Part shown: positions 43,349 to 52,467 of the stretch, in pieces
Position numbering within the stretch: position 1 is the first letter of the stretch
Layout: every line of letters starts with the position of its first letter
From: Mycobacterium heidelbergense
Lineage (GTDB): Bacteria > Actinomycetota > Actinomycetes > Mycobacteriales > Mycobacteriaceae
Reading direction: 5' to 3'
DNA length: 64,000 nt
Assembly: GCF_010730745.1 (NCBI RefSeq)
Contig: NZ_AP022615.1
Span: forward strand, 4,092,001-4,156,000
Made by a program: the position numbers and the translations under genes
Notes under the pieces: generated by a model
What the model saw: the letters and a program-made list of their open reading frames with translations, nothing else
Database searches by the model: none
Told to the model about the DNA's origin: nothing

Positions 43349-44644
43349 ATGCAACAGCTCACAGCCCTCCGGCCTCTCGTCTCCGCGGGCGCCGCGGCAG
43401 TCGGTGCCAGCCTGATCGCCCTGACACCGGCAGTCTCCAACGATATCGCCGCCGATCTGCAGCACAGCGCGGTCACTATCGAGCAGCGCGCGGTCGAACT
43501 CGCGAGCACGGATTACGCCGTCAACCCGTTGCAAACCTGGCTCGACGTGTTCACGAACGCGGCCGCCAACCTGCAGACCATTGGCGCCGACTGGGCCCAG
43601 ATTCCCGCGGTGCTCACTCAACAGGTCGCCGCGAACTTGATCCAGTACGCGAACCTCTACGTCGGCTCGTACCAATCCGCCGCCAACGGTGCTCTTACCT
43701 TCTACACCTCAACCGTCACCAACAACGGCGTCCCGACCCATTTTTGGCCGCTTGTGGCCAGCGGACTCGCTGACTTCCAGTCGGGTCAGATCGCGAGTGG
43801 GATTGATCAAGTGGGCTTCGCGTTGCTTCAAGGCCCCATCCAAGAGGTTCTTCAGCCAATGGAAAATACTCTGCAGATCCCTATATATTTCACGCAGAAT
43901 ATCGCGAACGCTACGGATGCTCTCCTTAACACCAATAATGGCGGTGTCATCGAGTCGGTCGGCGCGTACGCGCTCTTCGGGTTCAGCGGCGCCCTTGAGA
44001 CCTCGCTCGGTGATAGTCTTCAAGCCGCTTACGATGCGTTCGGTGCTGGGGATCCGGTAGATGGGGTGCTCAATCTACTCAATACTCCGGGCGCGGTAGC
44101 CAACGGTGTGATCAACGGTTCCCATAATGCTCAGGGCCTCCTTTCACCGGAGAACGGTGTGTTGCAGAGTGGTTTGCTCTCGATATTCGCGAACCTGGCC
44201 CCCCAAAATTTAGCGAAGGCGATCGTTGTTCCCGGTGGGACCAACGTTACGAACGGCGGCAGCCTGGCCACGGCGTGGGGGTCATTCTTGAACATGGCGG
44301 CCGGTGGTTGGCCGTCTCCGAACGAGATCGTCAATAACATCCTTAATGTCTTCCGGACTTACGCCGGCTTGCCTGGTTTGGCAAGCGCGGCCAATGCCGG
44401 CAGCGCGGCCAACGTCGCCGCCGCGGCGGCCATTTCGCCAGTAGCTAGTGCTTTGCCTGGTTTGTCGGTTGGTGTGGTGAAGGGGTTTGATCCGGCGGCG
44501 GTGACCAATATCGCGGCGTCGTTGGGTCCGTCGTTGGCGGCGGAGGTCGCGGGATCATTGGGCGCGAATCTGGCGGGGTCGTTGGCGACAACGCTGTCCG
44601 TCGACCTGTCCAGGGTGGCGCTGCACATTCTGTCGGCGCTGTAA
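43349..44644 (+). CDS. B2b: exported helical protein with type I tail
   Basis: 431 residues from the ATG at 43349 (MQQLTALRPLVSAGAAAVG) after CAGCAAAGGAATTAAG. The body is closest to B3 (NPLQTWLDVFTNAAANLQTI, MENTLQIPIYFTQN, SFLNMAAGGWPSPNEIVNNI). The type I tail (ALPGLSVGVVKGFDPAAV… VALHILSAL) is present. Its last 127 bases and the spacer to C2 are identical in unit 3. It lies 142 bases before C2. Confidence 0.8.
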   Translation: MQQLTALRPLVSAGAAAVGASLIALTPAVSNDIAADLQHSAVTIEQRAVELASTDYAVNPLQTWLDVFTNAAANLQTIGADWAQIPAVLTQQVAANLIQYANLYVGSYQSAANGALTFYTSTVTNNGVPTHFWPLVASGLADFQSGQIASGIDQVGFALLQGPIQEVLQPMENTLQIPIYFTQNIANATDALLNTNNGGVIESVGAYALFGFSGALETSLGDSLQAAYDAFGAGDPVDGVLNLLNTPGAVANGVINGSHNAQGLLSPENGVLQSGLLSIFANLAPQNLAKAIVVPGGTNVTNGGSLATAWGSFLNMAAGGWPSPNEIVNNILNVFRTYAGLPGLASAANAGSAANVAAAAAISPVASALPGLSVGVVKGFDPAAVTNIAASLGPSLAAEVAGSLGANLAGSLATTLSVDLSRVALHILSAL

Positions 44645-44851
44645 ACCCCTGCGTTGGTTATTGCGGTGGGGTACGCCGGCATACACCCCGGGGTGTGGGA
44701 GGTACTTCGATGACCTGGTCAGCGGCGCCCGTGTGGTGGTGTGGCGTTGATTCTTTGCTGCTTGTGGGTATAGCCGGTGGTTGCTGATGTCTGTGGGTTG
44801 GCGGGCATGGGATGAAGGCGACGCCGCTGATGAGGTGTTGGGTGCTACCGG
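44518..44851. repeat. 334-bp identity tract, copy 1 (B2b end - C2 start)
   Basis: Read base by base, this stretch equals 52134-52467 without a difference, while the flanks differ. It covers the end of the B tail, the whole B-C spacer and the first 22 codons of C. Confidence 0.8.
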
Positions 44852-45833
44852 GGTGTGGTTGATTCCCCGGGCACCCACGATGCTCGAGGAGTCGAGATGT
44901 CGGGTCGTCACGACCGACGCCAGTCGCGATGCGCATGCCGGGACGGTGCTGGCCCGTGAACATCAGGAAGTCCTGGAGTGGGCACAGGCCCGTGTCGAGG
45001 AATTGATCGGTGTGGTCGAGGCCAAAGAACACTTCGCGCAGTGGCGCACCACCCTGCACGGCCGCGCGGTGAGGTCGTGTGCGGACAACCACATGGTATT
45101 TCTCGGTGCGCCGGGGACGGCGAAAAGGACGTTTGCTCGGGTGATCGGTGAGGTGTTGTTCGGGTTAGGGGTGATTGCGCGCCCGGGGGTGACGGTGGTG
45201 GCTGCGGAGGATGTTGTGGTGGGGGGTCTTTCGCGTAGCGCGGTGGCGATGAAGAGTGTGTGTGATGACGCTCGGGGTGGGGTGTTGTTTATCGAGGAGG
45301 CTCACCGGCTGGCCCCGCAGACCGAACGCTGTTCGTGGGGTGTGGATGCGTTGACCATGCTGCAAACGTGTATGGCGGAGTACCGCGATGAGCTGGTCGT
45401 CATCCTCGCCGGCTACCCCGACCCCATGCGAGCCTTCCTCACCACTCACCACGAGCTGGCCGCTCGATTCCCGGTCACGATGAGCTTCGCCAGCTGCACC
45501 CCGGAGGAAGTCGTCGCTATTGGGCGTCGTGTAGCGGGTAAGGAGAATCTGGTGGTGGGGGAGGTGGTGTGGGAGTTGTTGCGTGCTGAGGCGGCCCGGT
45601 TGCGGTCGATCCCCTACGGCCACGGCACGCTGCTCGACATCGTTGGTAACGCCCACTACGCACGGGATGTGGTCTCCATGTGTCGGCGTGCGCGGCTTCG
45701 CCGACTAAACAGATTGGCGCCCAACCGCGGTGACCTCAAACACCTCGTGCGCACCGATCCTGGTGTTCTTCACGTCAGCACCGCAGACATGGAACGCGCC
45801 CTCACCGCCTCACACCCGGCCGTCACAACCTAA
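44787..45833 (+). CDS. C2: EccA/CbxX-like AAA+ ATPase
   Basis: 348 residues from the ATG at 44787, with the type I N-terminus (MSVGWRAWDEGDAADEV). Walker A is GAPGTAKR and Walker B VLFIEEAHRL, the same departures as in C1; sensor 1 is VVILAGY and the arginine of AARFP is kept. Compared with C1, five residues are missing before the NHMVFLGAP strand. It ends SHPAVTT. Pairs with B2b. Confidence 0.85.
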   Translation: MSVGWRAWDEGDAADEVLGATGVWLIPRAPTMLEESRCRVVTTDASRDAHAGTVLAREHQEVLEWAQARVEELIGVVEAKEHFAQWRTTLHGRAVRSCADNHMVFLGAPGTAKRTFARVIGEVLFGLGVIARPGVTVVAAEDVVVGGLSRSAVAMKSVCDDARGGVLFIEEAHRLAPQTERCSWGVDALTMLQTCMAEYRDELVVILAGYPDPMRAFLTTHHELAARFPVTMSFASCTPEEVVAIGRRVAGKENLVVGEVVWELLRAEAARLRSIPYGHGTLLDIVGNAHYARDVVSMCRRARLRRLNRLAPNRGDLKHLVRTDPGVLHVSTADMERALTASHPAVTT

Positions 45834-45879
45834 ACCCGCACACCGACACCCAGGGCACACTGAATTCGGCAAGAGGCAT

Positions 45880-46040
45880 GTTGCGAGATCGCGTTCTGGA
45901 TTGCTGTTGCGCCCACCGGTTTTGCCGGCCGAGGGGGTGGACGCCGAGAGTGTGGCCGTGTGCCGCGGCATCCGGGCGGTAGCCCGCAGCCGTTTAGTGG
46001 AACGGTGGGGCACCGTGGCACTCGACACGATGCACCGGAT
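45880..46040 (+). pseudogene. Remnant of a MazF-like toxin C-terminus
   Basis: The frame reads …LLLRPPVLPAEG, then ESVAVCRGIRAVARSRLVER and WGTVALDTMHRI, matching the pattern of MazF/PemK C-terminal parts (VLPAEG…SVA…IRAV…RL…G…). The N-terminal half, the usual promoter and the antitoxin gene are absent, and the frame loses similarity after about 46040. Assignment is from memory of the family and is tentative. Confidence 0.4.
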
Positions 46041-46106
46041 CGTGCCTATGCGTCGTGGTTGTTGGGTAGGCGATGGATTTCGACTCATTATGGTGAGCGC
46101 ATCTCT

Positions 46107-46205
46107 TGCGGCATCGTCTAAGTGTCGATCACGGTCACGCGAGTCCTCTTTGTAGGCAGCACTTTTCAGCACCAACGCGTCAAGCGCGTCAGGAATGCTA
46201 AACAT
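46107..46205 (-). pseudogene. Remnant of an AbiEii-like nucleotidyltransferase toxin
   Basis: The 33 codons from 46205 read MFSIPDALDALVLKSAAY, then KEDSRDRDRHLDDAA, the typical segment near the C-terminal part of AbiEii/AbiGii nucleotidyltransferase toxins (DALVLKSAAY…DSRDRDRHL). The catalytic N-terminal half is missing: the 153 bases upstream, up to the antitoxin, have stop codons. The frame continues to 45810 without family likeness. It lies downstream of the antitoxin gene, as in intact operons. Confidence 0.6.
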
Positions 46206-46358
46206 GGGGCTGCTCTCTGGCCGGTGGCTGCACTAGTTTCGATATGTCGAACGTATCGATGTCCGTCGTCACGGTATTGCGAGGTTGGCATGGGCGATAT
46301 GCAACTGGGCCATGAGCCCGCTAATCAAGCGTCTATCGATCGGTAGTCGCCATGCGTG

Positions 46359-47060
46359 CTATGCCGTCACAGCGGCAATGAGAGTGGCGACCTCTCGCCA
46401 CCCCACAACGCTTTCTTGTGTGTTAAGAGAACCCGCCAGATCCAAAAAGACTGCCGCGCGTGGGGTGATGCCATCTGTAAACGCATCCTCGACACTTATT
46501 CCGCGCAAGGTCACGTTTCCTGAAGGATCCTCGATCAGTCCGAAGTTCTCTTGCAAGGTTTCCAACTCCGACAGCGGTAGATAGCCGTCGAGACGTTCGA
46601 GACGTCGCGTCGCCCCTGCCAACCCCAACAGCCTTAGCTGTGCGTCATCCAAAGCCGAACCGCCAGTGGGAATTATGTTCGCACCAAGGTCATTGAGCGC
46701 TGATTCTCGACTGCGGAAACGCCTTACCCAGGCTCGCCGCATCGCAAGGTGCTCAAGTTCTTCGGCCGTGGTCTTTCGAAGTCGATGCATCAAGCGCGTT
46801 CGTTCCGCCGACGAGAGCCAACCCGCCTTTTTCCCCGACAGAAGGTTGAGAGCCGCCCAAGCGACCCTCTCCGACCAGGGCCGTCCTGGGCGTCTCCGCT
46901 CGCGCGCTAGCCGGTGTACTGCCGCTGCATCGAGCACCAAGGTTCTTCCCATGTAATGCGAACCCTGAATCCTGCCTTCAGCAGCCAACCGACGCACTTC
47001 GCGCGGCGACACACCCAGAATCCCGGATGCGACATGCGAGGTTATGTCTGCCATACACAT
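46359..47060 (-). CDS. AbiEi-like antitoxin with N-terminal helix-turn-helix
   Basis: 233 residues; starts at 47060 or at the ATG at 47054. The N-terminus is a DNA-binding helix-turn-helix (ASGILGVSPREVRRLAAEGR) followed by LVLDAAAVHRLARERRRPGR and WSERVAWAALNLLSG, which I recall from actinobacterial antitoxins encoded next to AbiEii-type toxins. The C-terminal half is a small mixed domain (PTGGSALDDAQLRLLGLAG, VFLDLAGSLNTQE). It appears intact, although its toxin is a fragment. It ends TLIAAVTA; the same ending remains at 54680-54709. Confidence 0.75.
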   Translation of the reverse strand: MCMADITSHVASGILGVSPREVRRLAAEGRIQGSHYMGRTLVLDAAAVHRLARERRRPGRPWSERVAWAALNLLSGKKAGWLSSAERTRLMHRLRKTTAEELEHLAMRRAWVRRFRSRESALNDLGANIIPTGGSALDDAQLRLLGLAGATRRLERLDGYLPLSELETLQENFGLIEDPSGNVTLRGISVEDAFTDGITPRAAVFLDLAGSLNTQESVVGWREVATLIAAVTA

Positions 47061-47149
47061 ACGGTCCTTTACCGGAAGATATATGTCAATAACCCTACTT
47101 CAGAGCATGTGATGACGATTCACGACCATGGCCGGTGGTTAGCTTTTGT

Positions 47150-47472
47150 AGACCGGTCGGCGAGCTGTACGTACCTATGAAGAACCTGAGTCCGCGGGAT
47201 TTTCGGTAGGTATTTGCTGATCGTTTTGGGGACACGCCGCCTGGCAATCTTTGTGAAGTTAAGAAGTCACTGGTAGTGACGTCTTTATCACGTATGCTAG
47301 CAACGTATAGGCCGTGCTCCAATAGTTCATTTTGAAAGTACCTATCGGTAACAAACGGGAACCGTGCCGCTCCCCACTCAAGATAGCTGTGTCCATTGCT
47401 AAAGGGTTGTTTGGCAAGGCATATAGTGCATTTCTGAGTTTGCTGTAGCGCACGTTCGGAAACGTGTTTGAC
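47150..47472. repeat. R3: intergenic repeat between units 2 and 3
   Basis: Third copy, with GAACCTGAGTCCGCGGGATT, ATAGTTCATTTTGAAAGTAC, CAAGATAGCTGTGT, TTGGCAAGGCATATAG and GAGTTTGCTGTAGCGCACGT. The frame that is open in R2 (…NLSPRDFR…) is broken here by TAG (47216). Unlike the others it is flanked on both sides by toxin-antitoxin debris: antitoxin start 90 bases to the left, zeta/ParD remnants to the right. Confidence 0.7.
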
Positions 47473-47518
47473 CCGCTGGACCGCCAGCTCTTCAGGGGTG
47501 AGTTTCGGCGATGAAGGC

Positions 47519-47725
47519 TCAGCGCAATTCGATGAGCCTGATTCTGGTCTCGGCCGCGACCTGGGCGGCCTGGTAGGCATTGCGGCCGGGTTGGCGGCCC
47601 GGCGACGTTTGGCGATCTCGTCGGTGTCGACGAAGACGCTTCCTGGCAGCAGCGGTGCGAGCGTGAGTTCGACGAAGGTCGATTTGCCTGCTCCGTGGTC
47701 CGACGACCAGGTCGAGACGGTCCAT
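47519..47725 (-). pseudogene. Zeta-toxin-like kinase remnant
   Basis: From ATG 47725 the frame reads MDRLDLVVGP and then breaks. One base over, GAGKSTFVELTLAPLLPG (the P-loop) and VFVDTDEIAKRR follow, and after a further shift NAYQAAQVAAETRIRLIELR, ending in TGA at 47519-47521. These are consecutive parts of the N-terminal half of zeta-type toxins (UDP-sugar kinase fold). Two frameshifts and the missing C-terminal half make it inactive. It begins 13 bases past the ParD-like gene. Confidence 0.7.
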
Positions 47726-47738
47726 CGGGTGGCGACGT

Positions 47739-48150
47739 TTACTTCCCTCGTCGCGAGGATCGGCGTTTGACCGTCAACACGGCCGAACTGCTGTCGGGTC
47801 GGTATTCGACGATTTCACCCACCTCGTTGAGGGCAACGGTCGTGAGGCCACGCTTGGCCAGCTGTTCGCCGTAGTTGGACTCCACCAGGTTCTCTTGGAT
47901 CGCCGCGGCGATCTCGGCGTTGAAGACGACGCCTTCTTCAGCGCTTAGTCCGCGTAGTTCCCCGTCTCCGGCTAACGCTGCCCCCACTCGTAGACGTGCA
48001 GCGGTGTGCTGGCTCGACACGGCACGCCCGACTCGTGCCCAGTGATCGAAGTTGCTGCTTGGCCGAGCGGCTCTGCCGTGCACCCTCGGCTGTGGCGTTG
48101 TCGAACACGTCCGCAGCGAACCGAGTGACTCGATCGGTGGCATCGGCCAT
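47739..48150 (-). pseudogene. ParD-like antitoxin with a frameshift
   Basis: From ATG 48150: MADATDRVTRFAADVFDNA and RQSRSAKQQL in one frame, then DHWARVGRAVSSQHTAARL and LSAEEGVVFNAEIAAAI in another, to the stop at 47739. The parts match the ParD-like antitoxin family (PF11903 type) from memory. A single extra base near 48048 (CTT-C-GAT) accounts for the shift; removing it restores QQLDHWARVG. Its partner is the zeta-like remnant downstream. Confidence 0.75.
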
Positions 48151-48329
48151 CGCCCCTCCGGTTTTCTGTAGCAATCTGCAACGAGTATAGAAGTACGCTA
48201 TGGGCGCGGTCTTGAAAGCGTCGATGACGTCCTGAAGCCGTGCGAATATTCAGCGGCTCGCTTCCGCCACTGCGTTGTGTCGTCGCCCGGTTAAATTCCT
48301 CCATAACAGGCGAATTATGTGGGGTGGTT

Positions 48330-49244
48330 TTATAGGTCGCCGAGTTTTAGGCGTCGGGTTTCGGTGATGGCGCGTTCGGCGGCGGTGTCTTTGCTGTAGC
48401 GGTCGACCATTTGTCGGGTGCGCCAGCCGGCGACTTGCATGAGGGAGCCTTCGGTGCCGCCTTGGGAGAGGTATCGGCTGGCGAAGGTGTGTCTGAGCCG
48501 GTGGATATGGAAGCCTTCGATGCCGGCCGCGGTGGCGCGTGTCAGGAGCGCGACTCGCAGGCCGTGGTAGCCCAGCTGAGCCCGGCCACCCGTTTCGGTG
48601 AGCCACAACGCTGATGTATTGCTGAGCGGGTGGCGTTGGCGCAGGCGTAGGTAGCGGTCGATGGCCGCGCCGGTCTGTGTTTGGAAGGGGGCGTGACGGC
48701 CTCTTCCACCCTTGCCTTTACGGATGGTGACCACGCCCCTGGCGAGGTCGATGTCATGTACGGACAACGCCAGGAGTTCGCCGGCGCGCATCCCGGTTTC
48801 GACCAGTAGTCGTAGGCAGGCCTCGTCGCGGCGGTCGTGGAGCTCTTTGCCGGCACAGGCTTTGAGCATTAAGCGTAGTTCGTTGTCGGTGAGGCGCTGC
48901 ACGATTTTGGTGTCGAGCTTGGGTGGCTTGAGGCCCAGGAAGGGGTCGTGGTCGAGTTCTTCCTCGTCGAACAGCCAGGCGGCGAAGCGGCGGACGGCTT
49001 GTTGGCGGATACGTGCGGTGGTCGGTTCGGCGCCGGAGTCCAGCAGGTGGGTGATCCAGCGTTGCAGGGTGGGTTTGGTGAAGGGGTGTTCATCGGGTTC
49101 GGTCGCACACCAGGCGAGGTAATAGCGGGCGCCCCGGAGGTAGGAGTCGATGGTGTGGTGGGCTTTGCGGTCGGCCTGCATGGCCAGTTGCCAGCTGGGC
49201 AGAAACGCCACCAAGTCCTGGGGTGTGGCGGCGCCGTCAAGCAT
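48330..49244 (-). CDS. Tyrosine recombinase Int3
   Basis: 304 residues with the same catalytic set as Int1: R153 (TGMRAGELL), RKGKGG lysine, H248-x-x-R251 (HRLRHTF), W274 and Y283 (MVDRYS). The ATG at 49244 is in the conserved AAGCATTTCAAAATGATAAT context. The 179 bases between it and the ParD-like remnant hold no gene. It is divergent from A3. Apparently intact. Confidence 0.93.
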   Translation of the reverse strand: MLDGAATPQDLVAFLPSWQLAMQADRKAHHTIDSYLRGARYYLAWCATEPDEHPFTKPTLQRWITHLLDSGAEPTTARIRQQAVRRFAAWLFDEEELDHDPFLGLKPPKLDTKIVQRLTDNELRLMLKACAGKELHDRRDEACLRLLVETGMRAGELLALSVHDIDLARGVVTIRKGKGGRGRHAPFQTQTGAAIDRYLRLRQRHPLSNTSALWLTETGGRAQLGYHGLRVALLTRATAAGIEGFHIHRLRHTFASRYLSQGGTEGSLMQVAGWRTRQMVDRYSKDTAAERAITETRRLKLGDL

Positions 49245-49475
49245 TTCAAAATGATAATAATTGTGGAGTCATTCTGGGTGGGGTTTTTTGCTGTGAATTC
49301 CTATCGCCGCAGTTAATTGCCCATTTTATTGCGCGAATTCCTCAACATAATTCATAGGTATGTTCAGCGTGTGGTTATCCAGAACACACTGTGAACCAGA
49401 TCGAAAGTCGCCAGCACCCGGTTTAAGTGCGGCTCGGACACCTCGTTTTATCGGTTATGACAGGAAGGCGCTCAG
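49245..49475. promoter_or_regulatory. Conserved divergent leader Int3/A3
   Basis: Contains TTTTATTGCGCGAATTCCTC, AACATAATTCATAGGTATGT (possible -10 elements) and the invariant CGTTTTATCGGTTATGACAG (49443-49462) with GAAGGCGCTCAG before the A3 ATG. It is almost the same as the leaders of units 2 and 4. Confidence 0.6.
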
Positions 49476-50822
49476 ATGAAGCGTAAGCAGCACAGCATGA
49501 GGCGGAATCGCCGCAACGCGAAGGCGAGCCGTGGCCGTGTGGTCGGCCTCAGCACGGCGGCCGGCGCGTTCCTGAGCGCCGCGATGGCACCGGTGGCCGC
49601 CGCACCTTCGGCCCAGGCTGGGGTGCTGGACATGATCATCAACCCGATCATCCAACCCGTGATGGGCGCCGCTAGCACGGCTGCCGCCGCGGGCACTACC
49701 GCGATGAACGGTATCGGTGCGGGTGCACTCGCAGGCCTGCAAACCAGCGCCCTCCAGGGCATCACCAACAGCCTCAACGCCAGCGCCGCCGCCTTCCAGG
49801 GTGTTCATTCGGCTGCCCTGGCCAGCATTACCAACAGCCTTACCGCCAGTGCTGCCGCCTTTAATACCGGCGGACTGAGCACCGCCCTGGAAGGCCTGCA
49901 TGCCAGCGCGGCTGCGGCCCTTAGTGGTGGCGGGCTAGACGCGGCGGTCGCTGCGGCGAATTCGCCTAAGGCCGCGCTGAACAACCTGGTGTACGGGGCG
50001 TTCAGTAGCTTCTATGGCGCGGTCTACACCGCCGGCCAAACCTGGATTGCCAGCCCCACCGGCCAACAAATCGACGGAGTCATCAACGCCCCCTTCCTCT
50101 ACCTGTTCGGCCGCGACCTGATCGGCAATGGCGTTGACAACTTCACAGGCCAAAACACCTCGTTAATCGGCAGCCTCGGGCTCAATGGCAGCCTCCACGA
50201 TGGCGGGTTCCTATTCGGTGACGGTGGGTCCGGCGCGGCCGGCACCGCCGCTAACCAAGCAGGAAGTGCCGGCGGTGCCGCTGGACTGATCGGCAATGGC
50301 GGCGCCGGTGGTGCCGGCAGCGTCACCCCCTTTAGGGGTACCCCCGGTGCCACCGGTGGTGCTGGTGGCAACGGCGGCCTGCTGATGGGCAACGGCGGTC
50401 AAGGTGGACTAGGCGGTTCCGGGAAGTCTGTGGGCGGTTACGGGGGTGCTGGTGGTGCTGGCGGCGTGCTGTTCGGCAACGGCGGCGCTGGCGGCGCAGG
50501 TGGCCTCGACATTAGTCAATCAGGCTACGGGCTGTACGGCGGCGCCGGTGGCGCCGGTGGCAACGGCGCCTGGCTGGTCGGTAACGGCGGTGCCGGCGGC
50601 AGTGGTATCACCCCTCCTGCTTATGCCGGCGGTGGTGGGGGCGCCGGTGGCAACGGCGGCTTTGGTGGGTTGTTGGCTGGAAACGGCGGTGCCGGCGGAA
50701 ATGGCGGTAACGGCGTAGAGGCCGCCTTCGGGCCTTATAAAGGCGGAAACGGCGGTGCGCACGGCCTCGCCGGACTCCTCGGCCAGCTCGGTCCGGCCGG
50801 CACCCCTGGAACCAACAGCTAA
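49476..50822 (+). CDS. A3: exported PGRS-type glycine-rich protein
   Basis: 448 residues. Basic signal peptide with PSAQAG cleavage region, ITNSL helical repeats, the GGGLDAAVAAANSPKAALNN segment also found in A2, GRDLIGNGVDN around residue 213, then PGRS repeats with a few non-Gly linkers (SVTPFRGTPG, DISQSGYGLYG). It ends GPAGTPGTNS. It is followed after 112 bases by B3. Confidence 0.85.
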   Translation: MKRKQHSMRRNRRNAKASRGRVVGLSTAAGAFLSAAMAPVAAAPSAQAGVLDMIINPIIQPVMGAASTAAAAGTTAMNGIGAGALAGLQTSALQGITNSLNASAAAFQGVHSAALASITNSLTASAAAFNTGGLSTALEGLHASAAAALSGGGLDAAVAAANSPKAALNNLVYGAFSSFYGAVYTAGQTWIASPTGQQIDGVINAPFLYLFGRDLIGNGVDNFTGQNTSLIGSLGLNGSLHDGGFLFGDGGSGAAGTAANQAGSAGGAAGLIGNGGAGGAGSVTPFRGTPGATGGAGGNGGLLMGNGGQGGLGGSGKSVGGYGGAGGAGGVLFGNGGAGGAGGLDISQSGYGLYGGAGGAGGNGAWLVGNGGAGGSGITPPAYAGGGGGAGGNGGFGGLLAGNGGAGGNGGNGVEAAFGPYKGGNGGAHGLAGLLGQLGPAGTPGTNS

Positions 50823-50934
50823 CAGTCCCTCGCGACAACGCAGTTGGTCGCGCTTTCTCACCGGTCAGCTCGAACCCCCACAGTCGACACCACAGAACGT
50901 ATACGAACATCGAGACAGCAAAGGAACAACGCGC

Positions 50935-52260
50935 ATGCAACAGCTAGCAGCCCTTCGACCCCTCCAGCCCCTCGTTATCGCGGGCGCCGCAGCAGTAGGT
51001 GCCAGCGTGATCGCCCTAATGCCGGTGGTCTCCAACGATGTCGCAGCCGACCTCCAGCACAGCGCGACCGCTGTCCAGCAGCGCGTGGTCGAACTCGCGA
51101 GTACTGATTACGCCGTTAACCCGCTGCAAACCTGGCTGGACGTGTTTACGAACGCAGCTGCCAACCTGCAGACGATTGGGGCTGACTGGATGGCCCAGGG
51201 TCCTGCAATTCTCGCCCAACAGGTGGCTGCGAACTGGATCGAATACGCGAGCCTCTACCTCGGCTCATACCAAAGCGCCGCAAATGGTGCTTTATCTTTT
51301 TACACCACAGTTCCCGGGGATCCGGGCAATCCTGAAGTCATCGCCACTGATTTTTGGCCAACGGTGACGACTGCGCTTGCAGATTTACAGTCGGGTCAGA
51401 TCGCGGCCGGGATTGACAGGTTTGGCTGGGCGTTCTTTTCAGCGCCAATCACTAAAATTTTTCAGCCAATGGAAAATACTCTGAACATCCCTATATATCT
51501 CACGCAGAACCTCGCGAACGCTACCCACCAACTCCTTGCTACCCCCCCGTACCTGAGCTCCGTCATCGATTATCTTGGTGCATTTGCGCTCTTCGATTTC
51601 CAACCCGCCCTTACAAATTCGCTGGGTAATAGTCTTCAAACTGCTTACGATGCGTTCGCTGCCGGGGACATGCTCGATGGCGTCCTCAACCTGCTCAATA
51701 CCCCGGGCGCGGTAGCGAACGGCCTCATCAACGGTGCCGATGGAATTGGAGGGCGGGCTGGAGGCCTCCTCACGCCGGAGGTCGGCCTCACGGGCACTGG
51801 TGGTTTGCTCCCCATCTTCGCGACCTGGGGTCCCCAGCAAATAGCAAAGGTAATCGTTGCGCCTGGTGCAGTTAATATCACCACAGGCGGAAGCCTCGCC
51901 ACGGCGTGGGGGTCATTCTTGAACATGGCGGCCAGTGGTTGGCCGTCTCCGAACGAGATCGTCAATAACATTCTCAATGTCTTCCGGACTTACGGCGGCT
52001 TGTCTGGTTTGGGGAGCGCGGCCAATGTCGGTGGCGTGGCCTCGGCGGCCGCGGCTATGTCGGCACAGCTGCCTGGTTTGTCGGTTGGTGTGGTGAAGGG
52101 GTTTGATCCGGCGGCGGTGACCAGTATTGCGGGGTCGTTGGGTCCGTCGTTGGCGGCGGAGGTCGCGGGATCATTGGGCGCGAATCTGGCGGGGTCGTTG
52201 GCGACAACGCTGTCCGTCGACCTGTCCAGGGTGGCGCTGCACATTCTGTCGGCGCTGTAA
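50935..52260 (+). CDS. B3: exported helical protein with type I tail
   Basis: 441 residues from the ATG at 50935 after ACAGCAAAGGAACAACGCGC. The N-terminus (MQQLAALRPLQPLVIAGAAA) has four extra residues compared with B2b (LQPL, probably a small duplication). The body follows B2b with scattered changes; the type I tail ends VALHILSAL. B2b and B3 are the closest pair among the B genes and their ends are identical in DNA. Confidence 0.8.
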   Translation: MQQLAALRPLQPLVIAGAAAVGASVIALMPVVSNDVAADLQHSATAVQQRVVELASTDYAVNPLQTWLDVFTNAAANLQTIGADWMAQGPAILAQQVAANWIEYASLYLGSYQSAANGALSFYTTVPGDPGNPEVIATDFWPTVTTALADLQSGQIAAGIDRFGWAFFSAPITKIFQPMENTLNIPIYLTQNLANATHQLLATPPYLSSVIDYLGAFALFDFQPALTNSLGNSLQTAYDAFAAGDMLDGVLNLLNTPGAVANGLINGADGIGGRAGGLLTPEVGLTGTGGLLPIFATWGPQQIAKVIVAPGAVNITTGGSLATAWGSFLNMAASGWPSPNEIVNNILNVFRTYGGLSGLGSAANVGGVASAAAAMSAQLPGLSVGVVKGFDPAAVTSIAGSLGPSLAAEVAGSLGANLAGSLATTLSVDLSRVALHILSAL

Positions 52261-52467
52261 ACCCCTGCGTTGGTTATTGCGGTGGGGTACGCCGGCATAC
52301 ACCCCGGGGTGTGGGAGGTACTTCGATGACCTGGTCAGCGGCGCCCGTGTGGTGGTGTGGCGTTGATTCTTTGCTGCTTGTGGGTATAGCCGGTGGTTGC
52401 TGATGTCTGTGGGTTGGCGGGCATGGGATGAAGGCGACGCCGCTGATGAGGTGTTGGGTGCTACCGG
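52134..52467. repeat. 334-bp identity tract, copy 2 (B3 end - C3 start)
   Basis: Partner of 44518-44851; no base difference seen. Beyond 52467 the two C genes remain very similar but differ at scattered positions. Confidence 0.8.

Noticed and set aside
47468..47770. Possible plus-strand gene of 100 codons
   Set aside because: It is antisense to the zeta-like remnant, whose P-loop and downstream blocks are recognisable on the minus strand.
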